Source: Puffinus mauretanicus (lineage: Eukaryota; Chordata; Aves; Procellariiformes; Procellariidae). From it: 64,000 nt of DNA. The stretch lies in the NCBI GenBank assembly GCA_023333565.1, contig JAJKFH010001094.1, positions 4,650,001 to 4,714,000 on the forward strand, given 5' to 3'. Under the pieces are notes generated by a model, which saw only the letters and a program-made list of their open reading frames with translations, did not search any database and had not been told where the DNA came from. The position numbers and the translations under genes were made by a program. Positions within the stretch are counted from its first letter, which is position 1. Each line of letters starts with the position of its first letter. This document shows, one piece after another, positions 51,401 through 63,000 of this stretch.

Positions 51401-54400
51401 CGCTTTTTTAGGTTTACATTAATGTTCTTATACTAATTCTAAATGAAAAGTTAAACAGATTTAATCAAAATAAAATAAATGTGTACACGTGCAGCGCTCT
51501 GCTGTATGCAGTACAGTACTTTCTATGGCAGAAACATATTAGCCTAAAAATACAGCACTTCCATCTGCACATGCTTTTAACATTAATTCAGGTCCTGCTT
51601 CAGATAACAAGAATTAGAAGAGGTTACAAGATGGCACTCCCCTCTCCCTCTGTTCTTCACATACTTGCCAGCAGCAAATTTTCTTCCAGAGAAAGTTTCT
51701 TTCTGGAGGTCTTTCACCTAGTAGCACAACAGTGACCAGTGAAAACATACTTATATAGGGAACCCATGGCTGAGCTCCAATGCAAAAAGTCGGCATTCAG
51801 GAGGTGGAAGCAGGTACAGGCTACCAAGGAGGTGTGATGTTAGGAAAGCCAAACCTCACCTACAACTGATACTTGCAAGGGACACCAAGTGCAGCAAGAA
51901 GAGCTTCTACCACTACACTGGCAGTGGATGGTATCTGTGGACAAGCCGGAGAGCAGCAGATGTCATTTACCTCAACTTCAGCAAGGCTTTCCACACTGTC
52001 TTCCACAATATTCTTGTACCCAAGTTCAAACATTACGGTCTGGACAGGCGGACAGCTAGATGGCTAAAAAAAACCTGGTTGGATGGTAGGGATCAGAGGG
52101 CAGTGGTTAATGGGTCACACTCTCCCTAGAGAGTATGAAGCAATCGCTGGTAGTACCAGAGGTCTGGACCTGTCCTGTTGACAAGCGTGTTGCTGGAATT
52201 GGTGATAGAGTACTCTCACCAAGTTTGGAGATGGCACCAAATGGGGAATCAGTCAATGAGCTCAAGGGCAGGGCTACCACTCAAAGATCTAGTCTGGTTG
52301 GAGGAATGGCCTGACAGGAACCTCATGAAATTGAACAAAAAGAAATGCAAAGTCTTGCCTGTGGGAAGGATCTTGCTGGCTGTGGAGCAGCTCTGCTGAA
52401 AAAGCCCTAGGGGTCATGGTAGACAGCAAGCTGAACATGAGCCAGCAGTGTGCCATGACAGCAATAAAGGCCAACAGCATCCTGGACTGTGTCAACAGAA
52501 GCCTAGCCAGTGGATCAAGGGAAGCAATACGACCTTTCACTGAGCACTTGTTGGACCACATCTAAAATACCACATTTAATTTTGGCATCCCCAATAAAAA
52601 GAATGAAATTGATAAACTGGAGCGAGCTCAGCAAAGGGCCACCAAGATAGTCAGGGGTTGGGGCACTTGCCCTATGAGGAGAGGTTGAAGGACTTGGGCT
52701 TGTTCAGCCTAGGGAAGAAATGGCTTCACTGGGACCCAAGAGCAGCCTGGCAGTACCCAGGAGAAGGTTACTGAGACGATGGAGCCAGGATCTTCCCAGT
52801 GGTGCAGGGTGGGAGCACAACAGACGATGGAGGTAAACTGAAACAAAAAGAGGTTCTGACTTGGTATGTGGAAAAACTTATCCACCATGAGGACAGCCAG
52901 GTAGCAGAGCATGTTGCCTGCAGAGGTTGTGCTATCTTCTTTCCTTGGAGTTCTCCCAAGACCTAACTGGTTAAAGCCCTGAGCAACCTGGTCTGACCTC
53001 ATGGCTGACCCTGCTCTGAGCAGGACTGGAGGTCTCCTGAGAATCATAGAATCATTAAGGTTGGAAAAGACCTCTAAGATCATAGAGTCCAACCGTCAAC
53101 CCAACACCACCGTGCCCACTAAACCATGTCCCTAAGCGCCTCATCTACACGTCTTTTAAATACTTCCAGGGATGGGGACTCAACCACTTCCCTGGGCAGC
53201 CTGTTCCAAGGCCTGACCACTCCTTCACTAAAGAAATTTTTCCTAATGTCCAATCTAAACCTCCCTTGGTGCAACTTGAGGCCATTTCCTCTCGTCCTAT
53301 CGCTAGTTACTCGGGAGAGAGACCAACACCCACCTCACTACAACCTCCTTTCAGGCAGTTATAGAGAGCGATGAGGTCTCCCCTGAGCCTCCTCTTCTCC
53401 AGGCTAAACAGTCCCAGTTCCCTCAGCTGCTCCTCATAAGACCTGTGCTCCAGGCCCTTCACCAGCTTCGTTGCCCTTCTCTGGACACGCTCCAGCACCT
53501 CAATGTCCTTCTTGTAGTGAGGAGCCCAACACTGAACACAGTATTCGAGGTGCGGCCTCACCAGTGCCGAGTACAGGGGCACGATCACTTCCTTACTCCT
53601 GCTGGCCACACTATTTCTGATACAGGCCAGGGTGCTGTTGGCCTTCTTGGCCACCTGGGCACACTGCCGGCTCATGTTCAGCCGGCTGTCAATCAGCACC
53701 CCCAGGTCATTTTCCTCTGGGCAGCTCTCCAGCCACTCTTCCCCAAGCCTGTAGTGTTGCATGGGGTTGTAGTGGCCGAAGTGCAGGACCCGGCACTTGG
53801 CCTTGTTGAACCTCATACAATTGGCCTCAGCCCATCGATCCAGCCTGTCCAGGTCCCCCTGCAAAGCCTTCCTACCCTCGAGCAGATCAACACTCCCGCC
53901 CAGCTTGGTGCCATCTGCAAACTTACTGAGGGAGCACTCAATCCCCTCATCCAGAGCGTTGATAAAGATATTGAACAAGACCGGCCCCAAAACTGAGCCC
54001 TGGGGAACACCGCTCGTGACTGGCTGCCAACTGGATTTAACTCCATTCACCACAACTCTCTGGGCTCGGCCGTCCAGCCAGTTTTTTACCCAGCCAAGAG
54101 TGTACCTGTCTAAGCTATGAGCCGCCAGCTTCTCTAGGAGAATGCTGTGGGAGACAGTGTCAAAGGCTTTACTGAAGTCCAAGCAGACCACATCCACAGC
54201 CTTTCCCTCATCCACTAGATGGGTCACCTGGTCATAGAAAGAGATCAGGTTGGTCAAGCAGGACCTGCCTTCCATGAACCCGTGCTGGCTGGGCCTGATC
54301 CCCTGGTTGTCCCACACATGGATCGTGAGCGCCCTCAAGACGAACCGCTCCATAATCTTCCCTGGCACCGAGGTCAGGCTGACCGGCCTGTAGTTCCCCA

Positions 54401-57400
54401 GATCCTCCTTCTGGCCCTTCTTGTAGATGGGCGTCACATTGGCGAGCCTCCAGTCATCCGGGACCTCCCCTGTTAACCAGGACTGCTGGTAAATGATGGA
54501 GAGTGGCTTGGCAAGCTCCTCTGCCAGCTCCCTTGGGTGGATCCTGTCCAGCCCCATAGACTCCTGAGCGTCCAGGTAGCGTAGCAGGTCGTTAACTGCT
54601 TCCTCTTGGATTATGGGGGGTTTATCCTGCTCGCCGTCCCTGTCTTTCAGCGCAGGGGGCTGAATACCCTGAGGATAACTGGTCTGGCTATTAAAGACTG
54701 TGGCAAAGAAGGCATTAAGTACCTCAGCCTTATCCACATCCTTGGTGGCAATGTTCCCCCCCACATCCAATAAAGGATGGAGATTCTCCTTGGCTCTCTT
54801 TTTGTCATTAATATATTTGTAAAAACATTTTTTGTCGTCTCTCACGACAGTGGCCAGGTTGAGTTCTAGCTGGGCTTTTGCCTTTCTAATTTCCTCTCTG
54901 CACGACCTAACGAGATCCCTGTACTCTTCTTTAGTTGCCTGCCCCTTCTTCCACAAATGATAAACTCTCCTTTTTTTCCTGAGTCCCAGCCAGAGCTCCC
55001 CATTCAGCCAGGCCGGTCGTCTTCCCTGCCTGTTCTTCTTACGGCACATGGGGACAGCCCGCTCCTGCGCCTTTAAGACTTCCTTCTTGAAGAACGTCCA
55101 GCCTTCCTGGACACCTTTACCCTTCAGGACTGTCTCCCAAGGGACTCTCTCGACCAGTGTCCTGAGCAGGAGAGAACCCTTCCCAACTGAGTTATTCTCG
55201 GATTCTCTAATCAAAGTTACTCTCTTTTCCTCACTACTTCTCTTAGAATATCACATTATTAAAAAAATTCAATACACAATAATCCAACAGGATGAGCTGA
55301 AATAATGTTAATTCAATATTGGATAGCATCAAAACTCTTTTCTCCCTCTAAGCCAGCCAACCCCCCACCGCGTGGGTGATTACTTCAGAGACCCAGTGAC
55401 ATCAGCTATGGTGTTTCTATTGCTGTGGACACGTGCTTACCACTCATACCCGAAAACATTTGTGCCGCTTTATAAACATGCCCAGAGCCTGGAAAGAAGA
55501 GGATTCTTGCAGGTTCTAGCATCTGGAATTTATCACCTCATTAAAAGCTCCGATGTGATGGTAGCTAACAACAAGAGGAAAAATAAAGAGAAGAGACCTA
55601 TGGGATTGTTCAGTCATACCAGGGAACATACTTCACCCTGCAATGAGGGGGACATTCACAATCATTCTAATCAAACTACTCCTCATCAGCAAAACGTAAG
55701 GCAGCCTTCCCTCTACTTATTCATTCCCAATTCAGAAATGGAAAAAACAACTGGAATATCTTAAGTGCTGCTGGCATACAGAGGAGGTGGTTTCGCAATC
55801 TAATGCATTCACTACGTCGTTATTCACGTTATTGCCAAGTAAGAGAAGTATCTTGACCATCTCTTCTGCCAACCCTCAGCACTTCAGGTACATCTAGAAT
55901 AAGACTCAGCTGGTTTATTTAAGTGAGAGTAGGACAAGGATCCTTGTAGAGGATCAGAGTCATGTCTGTTGAGACAGCTTTAATTCTGAATTGCTTTCTG
56001 TGCATCCACATAAGGAGATATATTATCTAATTCTTTAAGCAAAGTCAGGGATAACTTGGCTTCCTGCTTTTCCAAAGGATAAGAATTAGACTCCAATGAC
56101 TAATTCCTTTCTCTGATTTATATTTGTTTACTTATTTTCCTAGGCCACATAAATAAACATTTTGCTGAAGCAGGAGAAAAGTATCTAACTGACAATATCT
56201 TGTGGCTCAGGCAGCTAGAACATGGGGAAATGGTTGGTTTGGTTAGTGAAGTAAGTTAAGAGCAGTCTTGGAAATTCTCTCTATCAACAATGGAAGACCA
56301 ATGTATGTCTCTCAAATTCCTGGGAAGCTTTCCATGATGGCTTCTGGTCTGAAATAAGCTATTCACACACCAGAGGTAGAAAAGTTTGGAAAATGAAATG
56401 ATCAATTCCTCAGTCTAGCCTTAACAAATGCAATTATATTTGGAAGAAACATGCTTGAAATAAACTAAAGCTTATTGCTGATCTATGAAGGCTAGAACAA
56501 TTACGTCCACTGGAAAAATAATTTTAAAAAGGTACTAATACCATTAACTACTTGGACAGAGAGATACATCATTAGTTCTGTAACAGAGACCTCCAACCTT
56601 TGCTCTAGCTGTTAATACAGAAAGCATAACCAACAAGTTTTAAGAAAGCTTTGAGCAACATCTCTAACAGCTTTTTCTTTTTTTTTTTTTTTAAGTAATC
56701 ACACTGGAAGACAGATTGAATCAAAAACTAAAAAACCTTAAGCTCCAAAAGAAGAGCAGTCATATCACTGCAAGTTTTACCCTCCAATCTAGCTGAATTT
56801 CCAGTACACTTATTTTGGCACACTGATTTCTTACCCCTTGTTCCTCTTAGCAGACACAGTCTTATCTCTGTCTCTGGATGTCTGAAGTAGAGCCTTTACA
56901 GGAAAGATTAACTCCGCTATCTTGCCTTTACACTTCTGATAAAAGCAAACAACCATTTTGTGTGACAGTCCACCTTGGACTTCTATTACTCTGGGCAACT
57001 GAAAGAGAAGCAGGCACCTTCGAGGAGGACGTGCCTACCCAGAAGAAATAAAGCATATGGACATGCCAGTCCAGGGATGCCTTGGTCCGAGCATGCCACA
57101 CTAGATCGGTGAATAGACACAGGACCTGGTATTTCTGAGCTGACAAGCCAACCTTTTCATTATAATACAAAGTGACTCCAAGAGAGGCGTGACATACTGT
57201 CAGCATGGGACTGAAATCACAGGGAAATCATTAAAAAGGATTGCATTGCTGGGTTTCATAAGTCTCCGAAGATAGTCTCAAGACCAAAGGACAGACTACG
57301 TATGTTAACTGGGTAGAAAAAACTTCTGTCAGAAAACCAGCAATAGAAAGGAATGGAAGCTATTGCGAACTCATTTGACTAAATATATCTGCTTCTTATG

Positions 57401-60064
57401 GACTGTTGCTCCAGAAATTGTAAGATAAAATAAAACCCGTTTCACTACAGCACATCCCAGATCTAGATTTGCACAGAGGAGGCACTCTCAGGATGAAGTT
57501 ACATATTATGCCTTTAGATGATTTAACATCTCACCATATGCTAATGGAGAAGATCCTATTCATGCCTCCTCCCCCACAATATGCAGAATACTCCCTTCCT
57601 CCCATTTCACCAGCGTTCGCCAAAAACCGTACCAAGCTGATTCAACACTGACTCAAATGTGCTAAAATGAACAACTTTCTGTGGGATTAGCAAGTTGAAT
57701 TAACTCAGTGAAGGGTCAAACAAGTTCCAAAGCAATGGGACTTCACTCTAAGATATTGAGATTGGTGTTGTGCCTCTCCTCCACCATACAGGTGTGAAAA
57801 GACAGCACAGGTAGGAAGCAGCTGGGGATCCTAGACAACAGAAACTGAAATTGCAGAAGTAAAAAAGTAGGAAACCCCAGGCACTGCAGACATCAGTGAC
57901 CTTCCTATCATTTTGATGCATGCCCCCTTTAAACCTACAGGGCTCCTATGCAGTCAAATAACCTCTCTCCCCTCCCTTCCACATTTCTTCACTTGTCACA
58001 CATTATCTATCCTCTGAGCTTTACCATCCCCAAATCCTTATTGTCTTTCCTTTGTGTTTCTTCTTCCCCACTTAAACTCATAATCACAATAACAACAATA
58101 GCATTAACGTGACACTCATCACCATCACGACAATCGCTGAGCACACACACCCCACCCCTTTCCCCTTCCTTTTTCCATTTACTTACACTATTCAGGAGAC
58201 TGGCGATCACAACACGTTTATGCAATGACTCGGATAACGGGGTGCTGCAGTAACTGCCACAAACACACACAACTACTAGTAACAGTCTTCTGATTGACCT
58301 GACATAGTCAATATACAACAGTTTTCCCTCCACATTAAAAGATCTCCCAAACCAACCAACAACCCACCAACACCATAGCCCTTCTCACAACTTTCTCCCT
58401 TCCAGTGTTCAAAGCTGTATGCAATTCCAATTAACCTCTTTGGCGGACTGCAAAATAAACACACTGCTTTTCTACAAGATACTCCATTTCAGCACACAAA
58501 GGAAACAGTAAACTAGTTACCAAAAGGAAACCAAATTAGAAAGCAACCTTGGGTGCATCAGATCTATTGCAGATAGCGAGCCTCCCCTTTGTACTCCTTG
58601 CTTTTGCAGGACTCGGTATGTATTTACCTGCAGCACAAAGAGTCTGACCTGACACCAAATATCCAAGTAGCTACCCCTTTGTATTACCAAGGGAGACAAA
58701 CATTGGCCACGAAAGCATGTGGGCAGAAACGTAAGCAGAACACCGAGGTGATGATGAATAATGCACTCCTGAATGTCAAGGTACAGTGGGATTTTCATAA
58801 TTTCGTAACATACCAGCTTCTTTCCCACATTGCAGCAAAACAAAATAAAATGTAGGTGGAACCAAAGTCCTGTTGTTATTAGCATGCAAAGAAAATGAAC
58901 TTATTTAAATTCACCCATCTGTTCTCGCCAACCATTTATGAGTAATTATCAACATTTCAGCCACCTGAAAAAAAGACAGAGAGTTCTAGGCACAAACACT
59001 TCCTAAGCAGTTAATATTCAGGCTCACAGATGATTAAACCATAGAGTGTTTCATTCTTTCAGTGAGCTTTGTTTCTCGCCTGGCTTCCTGGCTTTTTGTC
59101 TCTAGCATCTCTCTCCCATTTCTGGCAGATGAAGTGGAGGTGGAGAAGAAAAGGAAGGAAAGTTCCTGGGTAGCATAAGGATTACAGTAATTTCCAATCC
59201 TTCAGCAAGGAAGAGCTTCCTCAGGGAACAGACAACCTAATGCTGCTACCTGCTCCTCCACCCCACTTTTTTTTTTTTTTTAAACTTATGTTTACAGGTG
59301 TTTGCAATTATAAAGTTATACAACCCAGGGACAAAGTTTAGTACATTTATCTCCTTTCTGCCCCCAAATCCTCAGGGAAAATACCTCCTACCCACACATT
59401 TCCTCCGCCTTTTTGTTGTTGCTATAGGCAAACAAAACCAGAAAACTGCAATTCAGAGAGATCCTCAATCATGCACCTACAGGTCATTGACATTGGGTTC
59501 ACACCCAAGCCTGATGTGAATGTAGATGCCACTCATCAAAAGGACAGTTATGCCACGGATAACAAATCATCCCAACTCCCTAAATTAAACAACAGTATTA
59601 GCACAGGGACAAACTTACTTTCAAAGCATTCTTGGTATTCTGCCTGATTACCTGCCCTTGTTCAAAACAAAGGGAGAACTGTCCTCACATGGCTCTACTT
59701 ATGTTTCCTTTCAGCGTTCTGAAATCAGAGCTGTTTAAGATCTTGCATTTTGTTTTCAATCGGAAAGGTCACCTGGATTGGGTGGTGAAATGAGTCTGTA
59801 CACTTTTTTTAATAAGGAGAAAGGGAAAGAGATGGTACACAGGGAAGGAGGGAAAGTTTATTGCATCTTCATTTTTAAATTAGAAAAAGTCTCAGAGAAG
59901 TTATGGAAAAAGCATAATCAGTGAAAGAACAACACTCTAAGAGCCTACAGAATCTAATTCTCTTGAGCACTAGAAAACACAAGAAGGAAAGTGATGACTA
60001 CTTACATATAATATGTAGGATATAATCCTTCAAAGTACCAGCAATGCTTTTTGGCCTCCGTACA
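36283..60064 (-). CDS. VOPP1: VOPP1, vesicular overexpressed-in-cancer prosurvival protein 1 (exons 2-5, spliced; 5' incomplete)
   Basis: Minus-strand exons 60064-60006, 42596-42519, 40479-40343 and 36464-36283 join in frame into 456 nt: 151 codons plus TGA. The product begins [20 protein letters not shown] and continues through a Cys-rich lumenal segment ([13 protein letters not shown]). A single membrane span follows (about residues 43-65, [20 protein letters not shown]), then the basic stop-transfer IRRRM and a Pro-rich cytoplasmic tail with YPPP and PPPPYEQVV. This is the VOPP1 (ECOP/GASP) family, small vesicle and lysosomal membrane proteins; human VOPP1 binds the WW-domain protein WWOX through its PPxY motif. 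The signal-peptide exon (about 18 residues in human) was not found and should lie beyond base 64,000. Convergence with LANCL2 matches the human gene order. Confidence 0.95.
36465..40342 (-). other. VOPP1: VOPP1 intron 4
   Basis: 3878-nt intron with donor GTCAGA, which is less usual than GTRAG, and a pyrimidine-rich acceptor. No gene or repeat family was recognised in it. Confidence 0.88.
40343..40479 (-). CDS. VOPP1: VOPP1 exon 4 (transmembrane segment)
   Basis: 137 nt. One base completes Trp, then 45 codons, then one base of Gly. It encodes [16 protein letters not shown], most of the hydrophobic span, then [14 protein letters not shown] and [14 protein letters not shown]. The positive IRRR directly after the span fits a type I topology with a cytosolic tail. 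Confidence 0.96.
40480..42518 (-). other. VOPP1: VOPP1 intron 3
   Basis: 2039-nt intron with donor GTAGGT and acceptor CTTTACCTAG. No gene or repeat family was recognised. Confidence 0.88.
42519..42596 (-). CDS. VOPP1: VOPP1 exon 3 (Cys-rich lumenal segment)
   Basis: 78 nt. One base completes Ile, then [20 protein letters not shown] and RLWYF, then two bases of Trp before donor GTAGGT. The five closely spaced cysteines [13 protein letters not shown] are a family signature of the lumenal side, just before the membrane span. Confidence 0.96.
42725..42877 (+). mobile_element. CR1 LINE, short 3' fragment
   Basis: The plus strand reads [16 protein letters not shown] in frame (CR1 ORF2 C-terminus). 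It continues with the typical 3'UTR, including GGTTGGAC then ATGATCTTTAAAGG and TTCCAACCCAAACCATTCTGTG. It ends near the degenerate ATTCTGTG/TCTATGA tail. Only about 150 nt of 3' end remain, as expected for severe 5' truncation. Orientation is antisense to VOPP1. Confidence 0.88.
47563..47595 (+). repeat. A-rich (GAAAAA)n simple repeat
   Basis: A13 followed by G-interrupted A5/A6 units in VOPP1 intron 2. Confidence 0.9.
51790..53040 (+). mobile_element. older CR1 LINE, decayed and internally deleted
   Basis: Plus-strand CR1 ORF2 remnants occur in order but in broken frames. WKQVQATKE lies near 51805, and [19 protein letters not shown] (reverse-transcriptase motif A, catalytic Asp changed to Asn) near 51960. 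KFGDGTKWG (motif C region) lies near 52220, then [20 protein letters not shown] and [15 protein letters not shown]. The 3' part (AGCAACCTGGTCTGACCTC, then GCTGACCCTGCTCTGAGCAGG) is CR1 3' sequence. A jump from the FYKY-like region (about 51915) to motif A (about 51950) shows that several hundred bases are missing. The 3' tail is cut at 53040. Confidence 0.88.
53119..53306 (-). pseudogene. CR1 ORF2 C-terminal tail in a shifted frame
   Basis: After the premature TAA another frame continues the CR1 ORF2 ending: [20 protein letters not shown], then [20 protein letters not shown], up to ALRDMV and TAG at 53121-53119. The frame change fits loss of one pyrimidine in the run just upstream (about 53313-53322). 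Confidence 0.85.
53307..55214 (-). pseudogene. CR1 ORF2 reverse transcriptase, 635-codon open frame, defective
   Basis: The uninterrupted frame reads [19 protein letters not shown] (about 66-84), the [12 protein letters not shown] segment (163-174) and [20 protein letters not shown] (261-280). Motif A is [13 protein letters not shown] (345-356), motif [20 protein letters not shown] (401-419) and motif [12 protein letters not shown] (430-440). Motif C should be FADD, but here residue 435 is Gly (codon GGC; base 53911), which removes a catalytic Asp. The first codon given is TTG, so this is not a true start: the frame is open further upstream to a TGA at 55253-55251 and is truncated relative to full ORF2. 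It ends early at TAA 53309-53307 through a one-base deletion. Confidence 0.93.
60006..60064 (-). CDS. VOPP1: VOPP1 exon 2
   Basis: 59 nt, entered in phase 0 after TTTTTTTGTAG and left in phase 2 (AT|A) at donor GTAAGT. It encodes [20 protein letters not shown], the start of the mature lumenal part of VOPP1, right after the signal peptide encoded by exon 1 in mammals. Confidence 0.94.
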
Positions 60065-63000
60065 CTACAAAAAAAGAAAAATATGGTATTAATATTTACG
60101 TAGGACAATGTACAATTATAAACGCAAGCACAGAGTATTTATAAATACTGTGACTTTGAGCAATTTGGAAAGGTTTATATTCCCAAAGATTTCCCAATCC
60201 CGACACACACAGCAACTGGGAAGTCAGTTCATGTGAATGGCAGCGTGCCCTGCCAGGGTTCAGATCCCTCACGCAGGGCTTTGTCTGTGGGGCCCCAGAG
60301 CTTCCCACGATTCATGAACAAAGTCAGTACATTCGGTGCAGGCACAGGATCCAGCTGCATGTGTTCCCTGGCAGAACTGCTGCCTTAAAAGACCACAGAG
60401 AACTTAAGAGCCCATTCGTGGTTATAGTCACTTAAGAGACTTCCAAGGCATAACCAGTTTGATGGCACTATGCATATGACTACACAGTAAATTCAGTAAT
60501 TGCAGGGAATTGTTCATCTTTCTGGAAGTCTCTGGTGTGCAGAGCCAGGCTCGGAAAGGAGCAGAACGGAGAACCCATCCATTCCATCTCCTCTTCCTAC
60601 AGCTTGGAAATATCTCAAGCGTTCATTAAAGTACCAGGGAAAGGAAACTACTTTCTGCAGCCCAGGGGTATTGTTCTCTTTTGCAGATTGCCAGCATATC
60701 CTTGTTAAAGGATGGCAACAGGCATTTTCTCAGCATGTGTGTGCAGGCAACGTGGGAAGCGCACATCGTTACGGGCACTGCCAGAGTACAGACGGCAGCT
60801 CAGAACAATAGCGGCGCTTGAAAAAGAAAACCAGATGTCAAGCCCAAACTCTATATACAACGCACAAAATATTTCTGCGTATCCCGCTGACATCGCTAGC
60901 ATAAAATGCTGTCTTCATTGCAGACGTAGCTCCAGGAGCTCCACCGCAAGCTGCATTATCCGATCACACACGGCCAGGGTGTTGTGGGACACCCTCCGCA
61001 GAGCAGCGAGGAATATCTTGCTGGGGTTTTAGCAACAATTCCCTCTGCTGCTCACACCTGACACCCAATGTCGGAGAGCGCTTGGCACATCGGCAATGCT
61101 TGGATCATCCTTCATGTTCACTTGGCAGCTCACCTTTAAATAATAGCTCGTATAAGTTTATTAGCCTCCCCGAATCCCAGAATACTAAATGAATCCAGTT
61201 AAGACAAAGACGAAGTGTTTTTAGATCCCCGACTCTCACTCCTCATGAATAAGAAAGGCTGCAAGCTCTTTAATGAGCATCTGATGAGCTAAATCACAGA
61301 CAGATCAATTACAGCCCGTGAAGACAAACTGCTATGGATTAACTTGTTAAGAGCAGTACAGGAGATGGGGGGAGGAGGAGAAGACACTTGATGCATGCGA
61401 TCAGGCCTTTCCATTGATACAACAGGCTCACACCAGTCTTCAAGATGCACAAGCTTTAGCTTCTGTTGAAAGGACTGGAGCTTTTTCCCCGGGATAAACA
61501 CAGCGGAAGCCTCATTTCCCTCTCAAATCAATGCCACGGTCCAGGCAGTATATGCAGGAGGGCTCCGTAGCTGCTGCTGGAGCAAGTGGTGTTCAAAGAT
61601 CCGTCTCCACATTTGCCCTATTCCCCTTTCCCCCCCCCCCTCCTTCAAAGCTTCCAACTTCTTAACCCTTCCTTCCGAATATTTTCATCAGCTGGCTGTT
61701 GCCTCTTACTCTAAGATTAGAAATATGCCAAGTTTCTCTCCGTAACACCCTGCAAACATATATGCATGGTAAACCCAGCAGGTCCGCTGCCAAGTCAGTG
61801 AAAAATACTTTGGCTCTTCACCTGTGAAGGCCACAGATCAGCAGCTCCTGGCTAAAATCCCAGTGCCTGCAGGTCAACCCCTTGGGAAGCCTCATTTCAG
61901 AGTCCAGCTTGGGGTTTAGGCCGTTAAGTGTTTTTCCTTCCTGCTTCTCAACCAATATGAGTCACCGTTTACCTCAACAGCCCTAAAGCCTTCGTCAGTC
62001 TCGAGCATTTTAATTGATGTTTTCCCAGCAATGTTTCTGAGCACGTGGAGCCTGTGTACCCTTTACAAGTGTAAAGGGGACGTTTATATTCAGCATTCAT
62101 TCTGCTCACCCTCCTCCCTGTATTTTAATCTGCTTTACAAGTTCTAAAATGCGTTGGGAAGATTCCTCCTTCCCACATCTCCCAAGTTGTAAGATTTCTG
62201 GTTCTGCCTCTTAACAATTCTGTTTCAGACAGCCAATATGCTTGCTGCTGTCACAAGAAAGGCTCCAGCCTGGGAAAGTTTTGCAAGTAACAGTTCCTTC
62301 TAGCTTACAGGGCTTAGATACCTGCACTAAAAATCCTTCGGTGCCCAGACTTTTCCTTTAAATAGGCCCTGGAACAGCAGTACGAGTCCCAGTCCTGCCT
62401 TTTTTTAATATCACAGTGCTATGAATACTGCATGGCAGTTATTCAGCTCTCCTACATGGGAATCAGGCAAACAAGCAAGTAGACCTCAAATGTGAGCAGC
62501 ACAGCTGAATCTGATACACACGACGGGTCAAACAGATTTACACACACAGGGTGAACCGTTGCAGTCCCTGCTCGGTTAAAACTCCTACCAATCTCCATGG
62601 CAACTTTATGCCAGTAAACCCTGACATAAAGCAGGCAGCTACTAACCACCGTCTCTACTGCTGGTTAGCAGACCTCGCAGGAATTCACTGCTAAGAATAA
62701 GATGAGAATGTCATTGCCTCTAAGCATTTGAGCCTCTTTAGCACTCAGGTACCAGAGAGATGAACAGGGTAGTCAGGGCACGGATTAGTTTTTCCCATCC
62801 CACACACATCCTCTGAAGCAGGTTATGATCATCCGTCTCTTGCCAAGATCCAAATTATTCTTCTGAGTGATACTGGCCTCTTAGTTAAGCTGGTGGAGGG
62901 CCATACAAGCATGAGAGGGGATGCACACCATCAGCATCAGGCGCTCATCCTCACAGAGCCTTTGGAGGATGATGTCCTTGTAGTTGTTTGAGACTATTAA

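Larger units (their letters stand above)
53041..55250 (-). mobile_element. CR1 LINE, 5'-truncated, relatively young copy
   Basis: A minus-strand element of about 2.2 kb. Its 3' end at 53041 carries the octamer tail (TAATGATTCTATGATTC) preceded by GGTTGGACTCTATGATC and TTAGAGGTCTTTTCCAACC, as in CR1 3'UTRs. It contains most of ORF2: the linker after the endonuclease, the reverse transcriptase and the C-terminal domain. Similarity to CR1 stops near 55250, followed by AT-rich unique DNA, so ORF1 and the endonuclease are absent. No target-site duplication was identified. It lies antisense-free with respect to VOPP1, i.e. in the same transcriptional orientation. Confidence 0.95.
42597..60005 (-). 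other. VOPP1: VOPP1 intron 2
   Basis: 17.4-kb intron with donor GTAAGT and acceptor TCTCTGCAG. It holds the three CR1 copies listed separately. Other content is low-complexity runs (A13 plus GAAAAA repeats at 47563-47595, T15 at 56678-56692, T15 at 59267-59281) and a short TA-rich microsatellite near 48545. No further exon or independent gene was recognised. Confidence 0.88.

Noticed and set aside
53445..54476. Open frames of 85-183 codons on the plus strand opposite the CR1 copy
   Set aside because: They are shadows of the minus-strand CR1 ORF2, whose motifs are clear; the plus-strand translations show no domain.
60705..61032. CpG-containing patch as a possible VOPP1 first exon or promoter
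   Set aside because: No minus-strand signal-peptide frame leads in phase 0 to a donor before CTEAKK, and CpG density is modest.
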